A stretch of DNA of 64,000 nt from Prosapia bicincta (Eukaryota > Arthropoda > Insecta > Hemiptera > Cercopidae). The stretch's first letter is position 1, and each line of letters starts with the position of its first letter. The position numbers and the translations under genes were made by a program. The notes under the pieces were generated by a model, which searched no databases, was not told where the DNA came from, and saw only the letters and a program-made list of their open reading frames with translations. The DNA is taken from positions 35,600,283 through 35,664,282 of the forward strand of contig JBAIZL010000007.1 in NCBI GenBank assembly GCA_036971475.1, in the 5' to 3' direction. Shown here piece after piece: positions 25,201 to 35,967 of this stretch.

Positions 25201-28200
25201 TGCAGGCGATCCTGGCTGGACAGATGTAGAGAAGGTTGATGTTTTATCTTATATTCTTATAAAAAGTGGCAGACGCTTTAATCTGTGCCGGCGATCCTGA
25301 CTGGGCAGATGTAGAGAAGGTTGATGTTTTATCTTATATTCTTATAAAAAGTTGCAGACGCTTTAATCTGTGCAGGCGATCCTGACTGGACAGATGTAGA
25401 GAAGGTTGATGTTTTATCTTATATTCTTATAAAAAGTGGCAGACGCTTTAATCTGTGCAGGCGATCCTGGCTGGATAAATGTTGAGAAGGTTGATGTTTT
25501 ATCTTATATTCTTATAAAAAGTGGCAGACGCTTTAATCTGTGCAGGCAATCCTGGCTGGGCAGATCTAGAGAAGGTTGATGTTTTATCTTATATTCTTAT
25601 AAAAAGTGGCAGACGCTTTAATCTGTGCAGGCGATCCTGGCTGGGCAGATCTAGAGAAGGTTGATGTTTTATCTTATATTCTTATAAAAAGTGGCAGACG
25701 CTTTAATCTGTGCAGGCGATCCTGGCTGGACAGATCTAGAGAAGGTTGATGTTTTATCTTATATTCTTATAAAAAGTGGCAGACGCTTTAATCTGTGCAG
25801 GCGATCCTGGCTGGACAGATGTAGAGAAGGTTGATGTTTTATCTTATATTCTTATAAAAAGTGGCAGACGCTTTAATCTGTGCAGGCGATCCTGGCTGGG
25901 CAGATCTAGAGAAGGTTGATGTTTTATCTTATATTCTTATAAAAAGTGGCAGACGCTTTAATCTGTGCAGGCGATCCTGGCTGGGCAGATGTAGAGAAGG
26001 TTGATGTTTTATCTTATATTCTTATAAAAAGTGGCAGACGCTTTAATCTGTGCAGGCGATCCTGGCTGGACAGATGTAGAGAAGGTTGATGTTTTATCTT
26101 ATATTCTTATAAAAAGTGGCAGACGTTTTAATCTGTGCAGGCGATCCTGGCTGGGCAGATCTAGAGAAGGTTGATGTTTTATCTTATATTCTTATAAAAA
26201 GTGGCAGACGCTTTAATCTGTGCAGGCGATCATGGCTGGACAGATCTAGAGAAGGTTGATGTTTTATCTTATATTCTTATAAAAAGTGACAGACGCTTTA
26301 ATCTGTGCCGGCGATCCTGACTGGACAGATGTAGAGAAGGTTGATGTTTTATCTTATATTCTTATAAAAAATGGCAGACGCTTTAATCTGTGCAGGCGAT
26401 CCTGACTGGACAGATGTAGAGAAGGTTGATGTTTTATCTTATATTCTTATAAAAAATGGCAGACGCTTTAATCTGTGCCGGCGATCCTGGCTGGACAGAT
26501 GTAGAGAAGGTTGATGTTTTATCTTATATTCTTATAAAAAGTGGCAGACGCTTTAATCTGTGCAGGCGATCCTGGCTGGACAGATGTAGAGAAGGTTGAT
26601 GTTTTATCTTATATTCTTATAAAAAATGGCAGACGCTTTAATCTGTGCAGGCGATCCTGGCTGGGCAGATCTAGAGAAGGTTGATGTTTTATCTTATATT
26701 CTTATAAAAAGGGGAAGGCTCTTTAATCTGTGCAGGCGATCCTGTCTGGACAGATGTAGAGAAGGTTGATGTTTTATCTTATATTCTAATAAAAAATGGC
26801 AGACGCTTTAATCTGTGCAGGCGATCCTGGCTGGGCAGATCTAGAGAAGGTTGATGTTTTATCTTATATTCTTATAAAAAATGGCAGACGCTTTAATCTG
26901 TGCAGGCGATCCTGACTGGACAGATGTAGAGAAGGTTGATGTTTTATCTTATATTCTTATAAAAAATGGCAGACGCTTTAATCTGTGCCGGCGATCCTGA
27001 CTGGGCAGATCTAGAGAAGGTTGATGTTTTATCTTATATTCTTATAAAAAGTGGCAGACGCTTTAATCTGTGCAGGCGATCCTGGCTGGACAGATGTAGA
27101 GAAGGTTGATGTTTTATCTTATATTCTTATAAAAAGTGGCAGACGCTTTAATCTGTGCCGGCGATCCTGACTGGGCAGATGTAGAGAAGGTTGATGTTTT
27201 ATCTTATATTCTTATAAAAAGTTGCAGACGCTTTAATCTGTGCAGGCGATCCTGACTGGACAGATGTAGAGAAGGTTGATGTTTTATCTTATATTCTTAT
27301 AAAAAGTGGCAGACGCTTTAATCTGTGCAGGCGATCCTGGCTGGATAGATGTTGAGAAGGTTGATGTTTTATCTTATATTCTTATAAAAAGTGGCAGACG
27401 CTTTAATCTGTGCAGGCAATCCTGGCTGGGCAGATCTAGAGAAGGTTGATGTTTTATCTTATATTCTTATAAAAAGTGGCAGAGGCTTTAATCTGTGCAG
27501 GCGATCCTGGCTGGGCAGATCTAGAGAAGGTTGATGTTTTATCTTTATAAAAAGTGGCAGACGCTTTAATCTGTGCAGGCAATCCTGGCTGGGCAGATCT
27601 AGAGAAGGTTGATGTTTTATCTTATATTCTTATAAAAAGTGGCAGACGCTTTAATCTGTGCAGGCGATCCTGGCTGGACAGATGTAGAGAAGGTTGATGT
27701 TTTATCTTATAAAAAGTGGCAGACGCTTTAATCTGTGCAGGCGATCCTGGCTGGACAGATGTAGAGAAGGTTGATGTTTTATCTTATAAAAAGTGGCAGA
27801 CGCTTTAATCTGTGCAGGCGATCCTGGCTGGACAGATGTAGAGAAGGTTGATGTTTTATCTTATATTCTTATAAAAAGTGGCAGACGCTTTAATCTGAGC
27901 AGGCGATCCAAGCTGAGCAGATCTAGAGAAGGTTGATGTTTTATCTTATATTCTTATAAAAAGGAATAGATGTTTGGATCTGTGCACACGATCCTGGCTC
28001 AGCAGATTTAGAGAAAGTTGATGTTTTATCTTATATTCCTATAAAAAGGGGCAAACGTTTGAATCTGTACAAACGATCCTGGCTGGGCAGATCTAGAGAA
28101 GGTTAACGTCTTATCTTATATTCTTATAAAAATCGGCAGACGTTTGAATCTATACAGACGATCCTGGCTGGGCAGATTTAAAGAAAGTTGACGTTTTATC

Positions 28201-28374
28201 TTATATTCCTATAAAAGGGGCAGACGTTTTGAATATGTGGAGACGGCCCTGGCTGGGCAGATCTAGAGAAAGTTGACGTTTTATCTTATATTCCTATAAA
28301 AGGGGCAGACATTTTGAATTTGTGGAGACGGTCCTGGCTGAGCAGATCTAGAGAAAGTTGTTATATTGTATTAC
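16265..28374. repeat. 85-bp satellite array, about 142 copies
   Basis: The unit runs from CTTTAATCTGTGCAGGCGAT through GAGAAGGTTGATGTTTTATC to TTCTTATAAAAAGTGGCAGA. Period 85 is constant (16273, 16358, 16443). Variant positions (GACTGG/GGCTGG, ACAGATGTAG/GCAGATCTAG/ATAGATGTTG, AAAAAGTGG/AAAAAATGG/AAAAAGTTG, GGGGAAGGCTC) form longer periodicities: 1190 bp (14 units) in 16.6-18.9 kb, 850 bp (10 units) in 23.1-24.3 kb and 3060 bp (36 units) between 21.7 and 24.8 kb. A few units lack 8-12 bp around the duplicated TTATA (about 20155, 27541, 27710, 27785). The right edge (27890-28374) is strongly diverged; the left edge is sharper. Confidence 0.98.
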
Positions 28375-28847
28375 ATTCTTACACAAAAGGAAGGCGTTAA
28401 AATCTGTGCGTACCTACTCCATCAGTTACTCTCATTTCCTCTCTTTGTTAGTTAGGATAATCGTATGGGACAAGGAAGAAGCTAGTTACGGTTCATTGGT
28501 ATTTTAGATTTCTAAATGGAGTTACAAACACGCAATTCAGGAATTACGCTTTATCAATGAACTGTGGATTGCAATTCAGAACTCATGCGACATCAGTATT
28601 ATCACAACGGATCTAGTCGTCTTGGCACTTTTCGGATGTCATGACTGAACGAAGTTGGAGATTCCTCTTCGACGTCTCCGTCATTTTCTCAGGATGATCG
28701 ACCGAATAAGGCTGATTGCGGTACTCGATATGAGAGGTATTACCCCCCAGTATTTGTACTCGTTTGTTGTCTTTATGAAGCATTTAATATTTCTAGATCG
28801 CCTGCGGTATTTCCTACTCCTAGTTACCCTATAACCCCTATTTTCTA
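28375..28847. other. Non-coding flank of the satellite
   Basis: Unique sequence with no recognised gene; follows the most diverged 85-bp units. Confidence 0.5.
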
Positions 28848-28946
28848 CATTCTTCATCCTGCCAGTGATGCCGACAGTTACATTCTTCATCATGCCAGTG
28901 ATGCCGACAGTTACATTCTTCATCATGCCAGTGATGCCGACAGTTA
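28848..28946. repeat. 33-bp minisatellite, 3 copies
   Basis: Three units starting CATTCTTCATC and containing GCCAGTGATGCCGACAGTTA. Thirty-three bp is 11 codons, so the minus strand repeats NVTVGITGMMK within a 115-residue open frame (28681-29028) that shows no other family feature; I regard that frame as incidental. Confidence 0.93.
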
Positions 28947-29725
28947 CATTTACCACAGACTTTACCACAGTTTTAAAATCTCTTGTAAATACCCATTCAA
29001 TTGTACTTGATTGAACCGGTAACATCACATAAATACAATTAATCCAGTTTAGAAATAAAACGATTTATATCTCGCACCAACAGTTGAGCGTGCACGTGGA
29101 CGTGTATAGGACCTCTGCGTGCTTCGCGAAGCTGCAGAAGTAATATTTCAGGAAATGAAATTATATCACAACCAAGCAGCGATGTATAATTAAGAATATA
29201 TTTATAAATCCAAGAAAGCTTCAGGACTTCACAACGACAATTCAGCACAGCCTTGGAAAGCCAATTACAGCAATGCCTGTTGGGATTACAGTAATTTCCA
29301 ATATTTACGATGCACAATGGCTGCATCTATTAACCGACGAGGGTTAGGATGTACAGTTGTGTTGTGAAGCTTTGACAGCTCAGTAGAAACTGACAAAGTG
29401 CCTAAGATGTTTCGATTTCTCTGCCTTTAATGTCCAGAATGTAAATTGGGAGTTGGGGGGTGACAAGTTTGCAAAAGAGTAACTTTTGCCTTCTGGAGGT
29501 TAAATTTTCTTAGGTTAGGTTTGTCTATGTTACTTTAGCCTCTAAATTTTGTAAAAGAAAATTTACTTGAGACGCATCAACGTATGATACTAATGTGATA
29601 ATTCTATGAGAGGCAGCAAAAAAAGCGCTGAATTAACTTCGATTTGAGTAAAAAATTCTATTATAATAACTAATAGTTTATTTTACTTACGTTACTATGT
29701 ACCTTTAGGTTACTTTAGTTCTGGT
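28947..29725. other. Non-coding stretch
   Basis: A 95-residue minus-strand frame (29039-29326) has no recognisable domain. From about 29500 the sequence becomes rich in TTAGGTT-like words leading into the next array. Confidence 0.5.
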
Positions 29726-31228
29726 TAGGTTATGTTCCGTTGGTATTATTGTATCAAGTTAATGCAACATTGTATTCATTGGATTACGTTAAGTTATATT
29801 AGGCTAGGTTAATCTATCTTGAATTAGGTTAGGTTAGTTAAAGTTAATGCAACATTGTATTCGTTGGATTACGTTAAGTTATATTAGGCTAGGTTAATCT
29901 ATCTTGAATTAGGTTAGGTTAGTTAAAGTTAATGCAACATTGTATTCGTTGGATTACGTTAAGTTATATTAGGCTAGGTTAATCTATCTTGAATTAGGTT
30001 AGGTTAGTTAAAGTTAATGCAACATTGTATTCGTTGGATTACGTTAAGTTATATTAGGCTAGGTTAATCTATCTTGAATTAGGTTAGGTTAGTTAAAGTT
30101 AATGCAACATTGTATTCATTGGATTACGTTAAGTTATATTAGGCTAGGTTAATCTATCTTGAATTAGGTTAGGTTAGTTAAAGTTAATGCAACATTGTAT
30201 TCGTTGGATTACGTTAAGTTATATTAGGCTAGGTTAATCTATCTTGAATTAGGTTAGGTTAGTTAAAGTTAATGCAACATTGTATTCGTTGGATTACGTT
30301 AAGTTATATTAGGCTAGGTTAATCTATCTTGAATTAGGTTAGGTTATGTTCCGTTGGTATTATTGTATCAAGTTAATGCAACATTGTATTCGTTGGATTA
30401 CGTTAAGTTATATTAGGCTAGGTTAATCTATCTTGAATTAGGTTAGGTTAGTTCAAGTTAATGCAACATTGTATTCGTTGGATTACGTCAAGTTATATTA
30501 GGCTAGGTTAATCTATCTTGAATTAGGTTAGGTTAGTTCAAGTTAATGCAACATTGTATTCGTTGGATTACGTTAAGTTATATTAGGCTAGGTTAATCTA
30601 TCTTGAATTAGGTTAGGTTAGTTCAAGTTAATGCAACATTGTATTCGTTGGATTACGTTAAGTTATATTAGGCTAGGTTAATCTATCTTGAATTAGGTTA
30701 GGTTAGTTCAAGTTAATGCAACATTGTATTCGTTGGATTACGTTAAGTTATATTACGCTAGGTTAATCTATCTTGAATTAGGTTAGGTTAGTTCAAGTTA
30801 ATGCAACATTGTATTCGTTGGATTACGTTAAGTTATATTAGGCTAGGTTAATCTATCTTGAATTAGGTTAGGTTAATTCAAGTTAATGCAACATTGTATT
30901 CGTTGGATTACGTTAAGTTATATTAGGCTAGGTTAATCTATCTTGAATTAGGTTAGGTTAGTTCAAGTTAATGCAACATTGTATTCGTTGGATTACGTTA
31001 AGTTATATTAGGCTAGGTTAATCTATCTTGAATTAGGTTAGGTTAGTTCAAGTTAATGCAACATTGTATTCGTTGGATTACGTTAAGTTATATTACGCTA
31101 GGTTAATCTATCTTGAATTAGGTTAGGTTAGTTCAAGTTAATGCAACATTGTATTCGTTGGATTACGTTAAGTTATATTAGGCTAGGTTAATCTATCTTG
31201 AATTAGGTTAGGTTAGTTCAAGTTAATT
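29726..31228. repeat. TTAGG-rich tandem array, 85-bp unit, about 17 copies
   Basis: The unit contains AATTAGGTTAGGTTAGTT, AATGCAACATTGTATTCGTT and ATATTAGGCTAGGTTAATC; AATGCAACAT recurs at 29761, 29846 and 29931 (period 85). The starting segment (GTTCCGTTGGTATTATTGTA, about 29736) recurs once at about 30348, showing that a block of several units was duplicated. AGTTAAAG versus AGTTCAAG distinguishes left and right halves. Unrelated to the 85-bp satellite at 16-28 kb despite equal length. Confidence 0.97.
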
Positions 31229-31290
31229 AAGGTTAGTTTAGGTAGACTAATTAAAATCCTTAATATTTTTTCTTGCGTTCTGTTAGGAAT

Positions 31291-31380
31291 GTATACATTT
31301 GAGTACATTTTTCTCCCTTTCCTAGCTTTAAAATATTTTCCTTTGTTGACGCGTTTCGGAATAACTCCATTCTCAATACT
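31291..31380 (-). repeat. Left arm of PLE-type inverted repeat (family D)
   Basis: This segment (GTATACATTTGAGTACATTT to TCTCAATACT) recurs inverted at 35968-36059. Read on the minus strand it includes TTGAGAA, a GGA/TCC stem, and GAAACGCGTC, which resembles a decayed hammerhead (CTGANGA changed at two positions). The pair encloses the family A PLE and the Tigger element. Confidence 0.6.
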
Positions 31381-31400
31381 TAAACAGTTAAAACTTTCTG

Positions 31401-31446
31401 AGACAGAACGTTTTCGATCGCTATATGCCGATCTTCAACAGTGTCT
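31401..31446 (-). ncRNA. Family A hammerhead ribozyme, mutated core
   Basis: Minus strand: AGACA (31446-31442), CTGTTGA (A6 changed to T), stem II GATCG/CGATC, GAAA (31415-31412), ACGTTC, then TGTCT (31405-31401) closing stem I. Everything except A6 matches the intact copy at 50676-50721. Likely inactive. Confidence 0.7.
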
Positions 31447-31541
31447 TCTGCTTGGAGATGTCGGGTCAAGCGGTGACAGTTTTAAAGGTAGTTTTTCGAT
31501 AGTATCAAAGAGTATGTGTGATTTGTATTGTGTTTGCCCGT

Positions 31542-31781
31542 TTAATATTTTTGTGTTTTTGTGTGTTTGTAATTGTAAATTCCATATTGTTCTAGTGTGT
31601 TGAGATGTCCTCCTTTTTTCTTGATGTGTAGGATTTCTAGGTTATGGGAAATGTTTGTGTATTTGTGTCGTGTTTCTTTTATGTGATTGTAAAATGTTGA
31701 GTTGATGGTCTGTTTGTGTTCCTCGACTCTTTGTTTATTGTAGATTGTCCAATGTAGACCTAATTGTCTACAATTACACAC
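31542..31781 (-). pseudogene. PLE GIY-YIG endonuclease, C-terminal part
   Basis: Minus-strand frame includes KQRVEEHKQTINSTFYNHIK, then HNLEILHIKKKGGHLNTLEQ and YGIYNY. These are the R..EH motif and the helix with the catalytic Glu of the PLE endonuclease. It was separated from its GIY-YIG start (32906-32990) by the 10-copy 125-bp array, so the domain is physically interrupted. Confidence 0.8.
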
Positions 31782-32960
31782 TACACTCCGCGACCTGATT
31801 GTCCAATGTAGAGTTGGTTACATTCGTCGCAGTTCTGTTTGTATTCCTCGACTCTTTGTTTAATGTAGATTGTCCAATGTAGACCTAATTGTCTACAATT
31901 ACACGCTACACTCCGCGACCTGATTGTCCAATGTAGAGTTGGTTACATTCGTCGCAGTTCTGTTTGTATTCCTCGACTCTTTGTTTAGTGTAGATTGTCC
32001 AATGTAGACCTAATTGTCTACAATTACACACTACACTCCGCGACCTGATTGTCCAATGTAGAGTTGGTTACATTCGTCGCAGTTCTGTTTGTATTCCTCG
32101 ACTCTTTGTTTAATGTAGATTGTCCAATGTAGACCTAATTGTCTACAATTACACACTACACTCCGCGACCTGATTGTCCAATGTAGAGTTGGTTACATTC
32201 GTCGCAGTTTAGTTTGTGTTCCTCGACTCTTTGTTTAATGTAGATTGTCCAATGTAGACCTAATTGTCTACAATTACACACTACACTCCGCGACCTGATT
32301 GTCCAATGTAGAGTTGGTTACATTCGTCGCAGTTCTGTTTGTGTCCCTCGACTCTTTGTTTAATGTAGATTGTCCAATGTAGACCTAATTGTCTATAATT
32401 ACACACTACACTCCGCGACCTGATTGTCCAATGTAGAGTTGGTTACATTCGTCGCAGTTTAGTTTGTGTTCCTCGACTCTTTGTTTAATGTAGATTGTCC
32501 AATGTAGACCTAATTGTCTACAATTACACACTACACTCCGCGACCTGATTGTCCAATGTAGAGTTGGTTACATTCGTCGCAGTTCTGTTTGTATTCCTCG
32601 ACACTTTGTTTAATGTAGATTGTCCAATGTAGACCTAATTGTCTACAATTACACACTACACTCCGCGACCTGATTGTCCAATGTAGAGTTGGTTACATTC
32701 GTCGCAGTTTAGTTTGTGTTCCTCGACTCTTTGTTTAATGTAGATTATCCAATGTAGACCTAATTGTCTACAATTACACACTACACTCCGCGACCTGATT
32801 GTCCAATGTAGAGTTGGTTACATTCGTCGCAGTTCTGTTTGTATTCCTCGACTCTTTGTTTAATGTAGATTGTCCAATGTAGACCTAATTGTCTACAATT
32901 ACACACTACACTCCGCGACCTGATTGTCCAATGTAGAGTTGGTTACATTCGTCGCAGTTT
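31711..32960 (-). repeat. 125-bp array, 10 copies, made from PLE endonuclease codons
   Basis: TGTTTGTATTCCTCGAC recurs every 125 bp from 31711 to 32961, exactly 10 units. On the minus strand each unit contains codons for NCDECNQLYIGQSGR and for a second YIGQ-like piece plus KESR. The unit contains two near copies of GATTGTCCAATGTAGA, a likely slippage seed. Because 125 is not a multiple of three and each unit has stops, the frame is destroyed. Confidence 0.95.
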
Positions 32961-33297
32961 AGTTTGTATACGCCTGGTGCTTGTAGTTTATCTTTGTTGT
33001 TGGTGTTGAGTTGTATTTTGTATTGTAACTTGTTATTAGTTTTGTATGCTATTTTGTATCCTATTTTTTGAAATTTGCGGGCTATTTTGTTTGTTGTTTT
33101 GTTTATGTATGGTAATGTGATGTATTTGTTTTCCCTGTCTGTAGGGTTACCTTTAGTGTTTTTTTTTGTATTTTGTACCATAGTTTGTCTATTATTGTGG
33201 TGTTGTGTCCATTTGTGTATACTAAATATTTAATTGTGTCTAGTTCTTTGTTTATGTTTTCTGTGGTCATTGGGACTTCTTTAACTCTATGAAGCAT
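32906..33297 (-). pseudogene. PLE linker and start of GIY-YIG domain
   Basis: Two overlapping minus-strand frames give MLHRVKEVPMTTENINKELD (end of the NHP..HK.AAF.SM block) and, after a frameshift near 33110-33180, KIARKFQKIGYKIAYKTNNK then GVYKLNCDECNQLYIGQSGR. This is the region between reverse transcriptase and endonuclease in Penelope proteins, plus the GIY-YIG motif itself. The stop after GRGV marks entry into the 125-bp array. Confidence 0.85.
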
Positions 33298-33968
33298 GGA
33301 TCTGAAGGCAGCGTGTTTGTGTTGGATAGGGTGGTTTGAGGTGTTGTGGATAAGTGTGTCTGTTGTTAAGAGTTTCCTGTAAATGTTGAAGCTGTGTTTT
33401 TGTGTTTGTTTTTTTTTATAGTTAGGTCGAGGAAGTTTAGGGATCGGTTGGTTTCAATTTCTGAAGTGAAGTGGAGTTTCGGGTGTATTTTATTAGTGTA
33501 GGTGAGAAGTTGTTCGCATTGACGGGAGTTGTCTGTGTATAGTGTTATGATATCATCAACGTATCTGTGCCAGTAAATGATTTTGTGTGCGTGTGTATTG
33601 TTTGTGAGTATCTTGGTGTTTTCTATGTGTTGTAGAAAAATTTCGCTTAGGACACTACTGATAGGACTTCCCATTGGTAGGCCACCTGGTTGTGAATAGA
33701 AGTTTGAGTTGTTGGTGAAATAGTTTTGTTTGGTGATGATTTGGAGGATGTTTATGATTTCGGTAACGTGGGTTTTAGGTATGTTGTTCTGTATTAATTG
33801 GGTTTCTAGGATGTTGAGCGTTTCGGGTATGGGTATGTTGGTGTACGTATTTGTTATGTCGAGTGACAGTAGTGTTGAATTGTGTGGTATGTTTATGTCT
33901 TTTATTTTATTTATGTTTGTTCGGTTTTTTATGTGTGTTTCTGTGTTTAAGTGATTAATAAGATTCAC
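33298..33968 (-). pseudogene. PLE reverse transcriptase, 5'-truncated
   Basis: A 200-codon minus-strand frame (33968-33366) holds core reverse transcriptase motifs: LLSLDITNTYTNIPI (motif A with the first catalytic Asp), GGLPMGSPISSVLSEIFLQH (motif B) and YVDDIITLY (motif C with the Asp pair), then SLNFLDLTI. This is the PLE type of telomerase-related reverse transcriptase. After a frameshift near 33390 the reading continues with HNTSNHPIQHKHAAFRSM. N-terminal motifs are absent, as expected for 5' truncation. The catalytic residues themselves are intact. Confidence 0.92.
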
Positions 33969-34289
33969 CGAACGTAATGGACTACAAAATTCAAGAACTT
34001 AAATAATATGTATTCCCTATTAAATAATAAAGTACTACAGTAGAACTCCAATTATCCGAATCACTGATTATTCGAGTCGCTTCCAGATTTTCAGAAAAGA
34101 AAATTAATACGGAAACGTACTGCGAAAATAATGATTCTCTATAAATGTGCAATTAGTATTTTCTTCACGAAGCTAGTGCAGGGGCAGCCGAAGATTATGG
34201 ATGCTGCGTCACCGTCTTTGTGTAGTTGGCTGCCGTACTCTTTCCCATCCGTTGTTTTATTTGTCAGGTGTTTCGTCGGTCACCATAGC

Positions 34290-35152
34290 TTCTGAAGAAA
34301 AACAAGTGGTTTATTGTCAGTGGATAAACTAAAAATTATAGATAAATCGGATAAAGGAATTATGGATAAACAGTTGGCTGAGGTGTGCGGTGTTGGACAA
34401 TCAATGATTGTAGACATTAAAAGGAGCAAACGACGCATTCAATGGTTGTAGACATTAAAAGGAGCAAACCTACATTCAATGGTTGTAGACATTAAAAGGA
34501 GCAAACCTACACATTCAATGGTTGTAGACATTAAAAGGAGCAAACCTACACATTCAATGGTTGTAGACATTAAAAGGAGCAAACCTACGCATTCAATGGT
34601 TGTAGACATTAAAAGGAGCAAACCTACATTCAATGTTTGTAGACATTAAAAGGAGCAAACCTACACATTCAATGGTTGTAGACATTAAAAGGAGCAAACC
34701 TACGCATTCAATGGTTGTAGGCATTAAAAGGAGCAAACCTACATTCAATGGTTGTAGACATTAAAAGGAGCAAACCTACACATTCAATGGTTGTAGACAT
34801 TAAAAGGAGCAAACCTACGCATTCAATGGTTGTAGACATTAAAAGGAGCAAACCTACATTCAATGGTTGTAGACATTAAAAGGAGCAAACCTACACATTC
34901 AATGGTTGTACACATTAAAAGGAGCAAACCTACATTCAATGATTGTAGACATTAAAAGGAGCAAACCTACATTCAATGGTTGAAAATGCAGATGAAAGCT
35001 CACCAAAAAATCAATGAAGGCAGCAAAAAACAAAGCATTAGAAGATGCCGCTTTCTAGTGGTTTTTGCGACCACTTTCTATGGGAACCCCGATTTCAGGT
35101 TTCGATTCTGTGTGAAAAAGGTAAGATCTTAGAATCTTTGTGCAAAAACTTT
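34290..35152 (+). pseudogene. Tigger transposase N-terminal domain, interrupted
   Basis: Plus-strand codons from about 34290 read MASEEKQVV, then KLKIIDKSDKGIMDKQLAEV and CGVGQSMIVDIKRSK, a pipsqueak/Tigger helix-turn-helix. The codons for MIVDIKRSK..IQW were then copied 15 times in tandem (34403-34982). After the array, the CENP-B-type domain is partly readable in shifted frames (GTPISG, ILCEKGKILESLCKNFGN). The frame is cut at 35167 by a non-LTR insertion. The catalytic domain is missing. Confidence 0.8.
34403..34982 (+). repeat. 37/39-bp minisatellite from transposase codons, 15 copies
   Basis: The unit ATTCAATGGTTGTAGACATT..AAAAGGAGCAAACCTAC, with or without AC/GC at the end (39 or 37 bp), derives from the helix-turn-helix coding sequence; the first copy (34403-34440) is the ancestral codons. 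The changing length breaks the frame, and the plus strand gains TAG in every unit. Confidence 0.95.
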
Positions 35153-35836
35153 GGAAATATATGCAACTTACTTACTTCTTGCTGCGGACGTCCAGGGTCA
35201 TGTGACTCCAATGGTCCGATGTCCATAATAAGTTGCTGCAGCCAAGGTCCAAAACTTTATATCGATCAATATTGTTTTGATGTTTCTCTGGTTTCCCAGC
35301 GCAGACAGCAGAGCTGCTCTTGGTGGAATTGGTGAGGAGCATCGAAGGAGGATATAGTCTAGAGTCTCCTCCTCTTTTCTACAGTTAGGGCAGAGTGGAG
35401 ATTCACTCAGATTAAATCTGAAGAGATAGGTCTCAGTCACAATGTGTCCGATTCTTGCTCGTGCTGCAAAGATGGCTGTAGCCTATATCTGGGAACCCCT
35501 TGATACATTTCCAAATCATTTGGTTCTTTTTGAATGTCATAGAGGTTTCTACCTTTGGTTTCTTCTCTCCAACGGTGGGTCCATTTTCGTCTGACTGATG
35601 TTTTCACAGCACTCAGGCATTTCTTTAGAGAGTACTGTGGTAAGAAAACTGGGCGATTGTTTGGTGATAATATCTGCTTCTTCATTACCGTCGATGCCGC
35701 AGTGTGGGGGATCCACTGGAGCAGTATTTGTTTCTCATCTTTGCTGAGAGTGTTGAGTAAATTTTTTATTTCTTCTAATCTGAATGAGTAGCTTCCTGGT
35801 TTCCGTTTCTCTATCATGTGCGGAAATATATGCAAC
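35153..35836 (-). mobile_element. 5'-truncated RNase H-bearing non-LTR retrotransposon
   Basis: GGAAATATATGCAAC occurs at 35153-35167 and 35822-35836, a 15-bp target-site duplication around a 654-bp insertion in the Tigger element. On the minus strand the insert ends (3') with an AAGTAAGTAAG simple-repeat tail, as in I/LOA-group non-LTR elements that end in short tandem repeats rather than poly(A). It contains only the end of the polyprotein. Confidence 0.88.
35198..35821 (-). pseudogene. Non-LTR polyprotein C-terminus (RNase H and zinc-knuckle-like)
   Basis: Minus strand: LSKDEKQILLQWIPH followed, after a frameshift near 35710, by CGIDGNEEAD is the C-terminal half of a retroelement RNase H1 domain (the G.NE.AD motif carries a catalytic Asp). 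A further frameshifted block (35440-35198) reads ETYLFRFNLSESPLCPNC and EEETLDYILLRC, the cysteine motif that commonly ends R1/I-type proteins. Several frameshifts make it non-functional. Clade assignment (I, LOA or R1-like) is inference. Confidence 0.82.
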
Positions 35837-35967
35837 AACAAAAAAAGTTTTTCCTCCATACATTCAGTAATTACTTGTCAAATGTTTTTCAAAAATCCAA
35901 TTATCAGAATTACGGCCGAAATCAATTATCCAATTGCTTTGGTTAATTGAAGTTTTACTGTATTTAG

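Larger units (their letters stand above)
31381..34013 (-). mobile_element. Penelope-like element with internal 125-bp array (family A)
   Basis: Minus-strand order: 5'-truncated reverse transcriptase (33968-33366), linker and maturase-like region (33300-33103), GIY-YIG endonuclease split by a 1250-bp tandem array, then the terminal hammerhead (31446-31401). The terminal segment at about 33960-34013 (plus-strand words CACCGAACGTAATGGACTAC) is shared with 5095-5140 and, inverted, 50575-50615. Several frameshifts show it is inactive. Confidence 0.88.
34038..35960 (+). mobile_element. Pogo/Tigger element with TA target site and nested insertion
   Basis: Left end CAGTAGAACTCCAATTA (34038) and right end, reverse-complemented, CAGTAAAACTTCAATTA (35960) match at 15 of 17 positions. 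TA flanks both (34036-34037, 35961-35962). The interior has the transposase N-terminus, a minisatellite made from it, and a non-LTR insertion. The DDE half is absent, so the element was deleted and non-autonomous. It sits between the family A PLE and the right arm of the family D inverted repeat. Confidence 0.9.

Noticed and set aside
28681..29028. 115-residue minus frame with NVTVGITG repeats
   Set aside because: The repeats are a 33-bp minisatellite that keeps frame by length; nothing else supports coding.
29726..31228. True telomere
   Set aside because: TTAGG occurs only twice in a row within a longer 85-bp unit; there is no uninterrupted TTAGG run.
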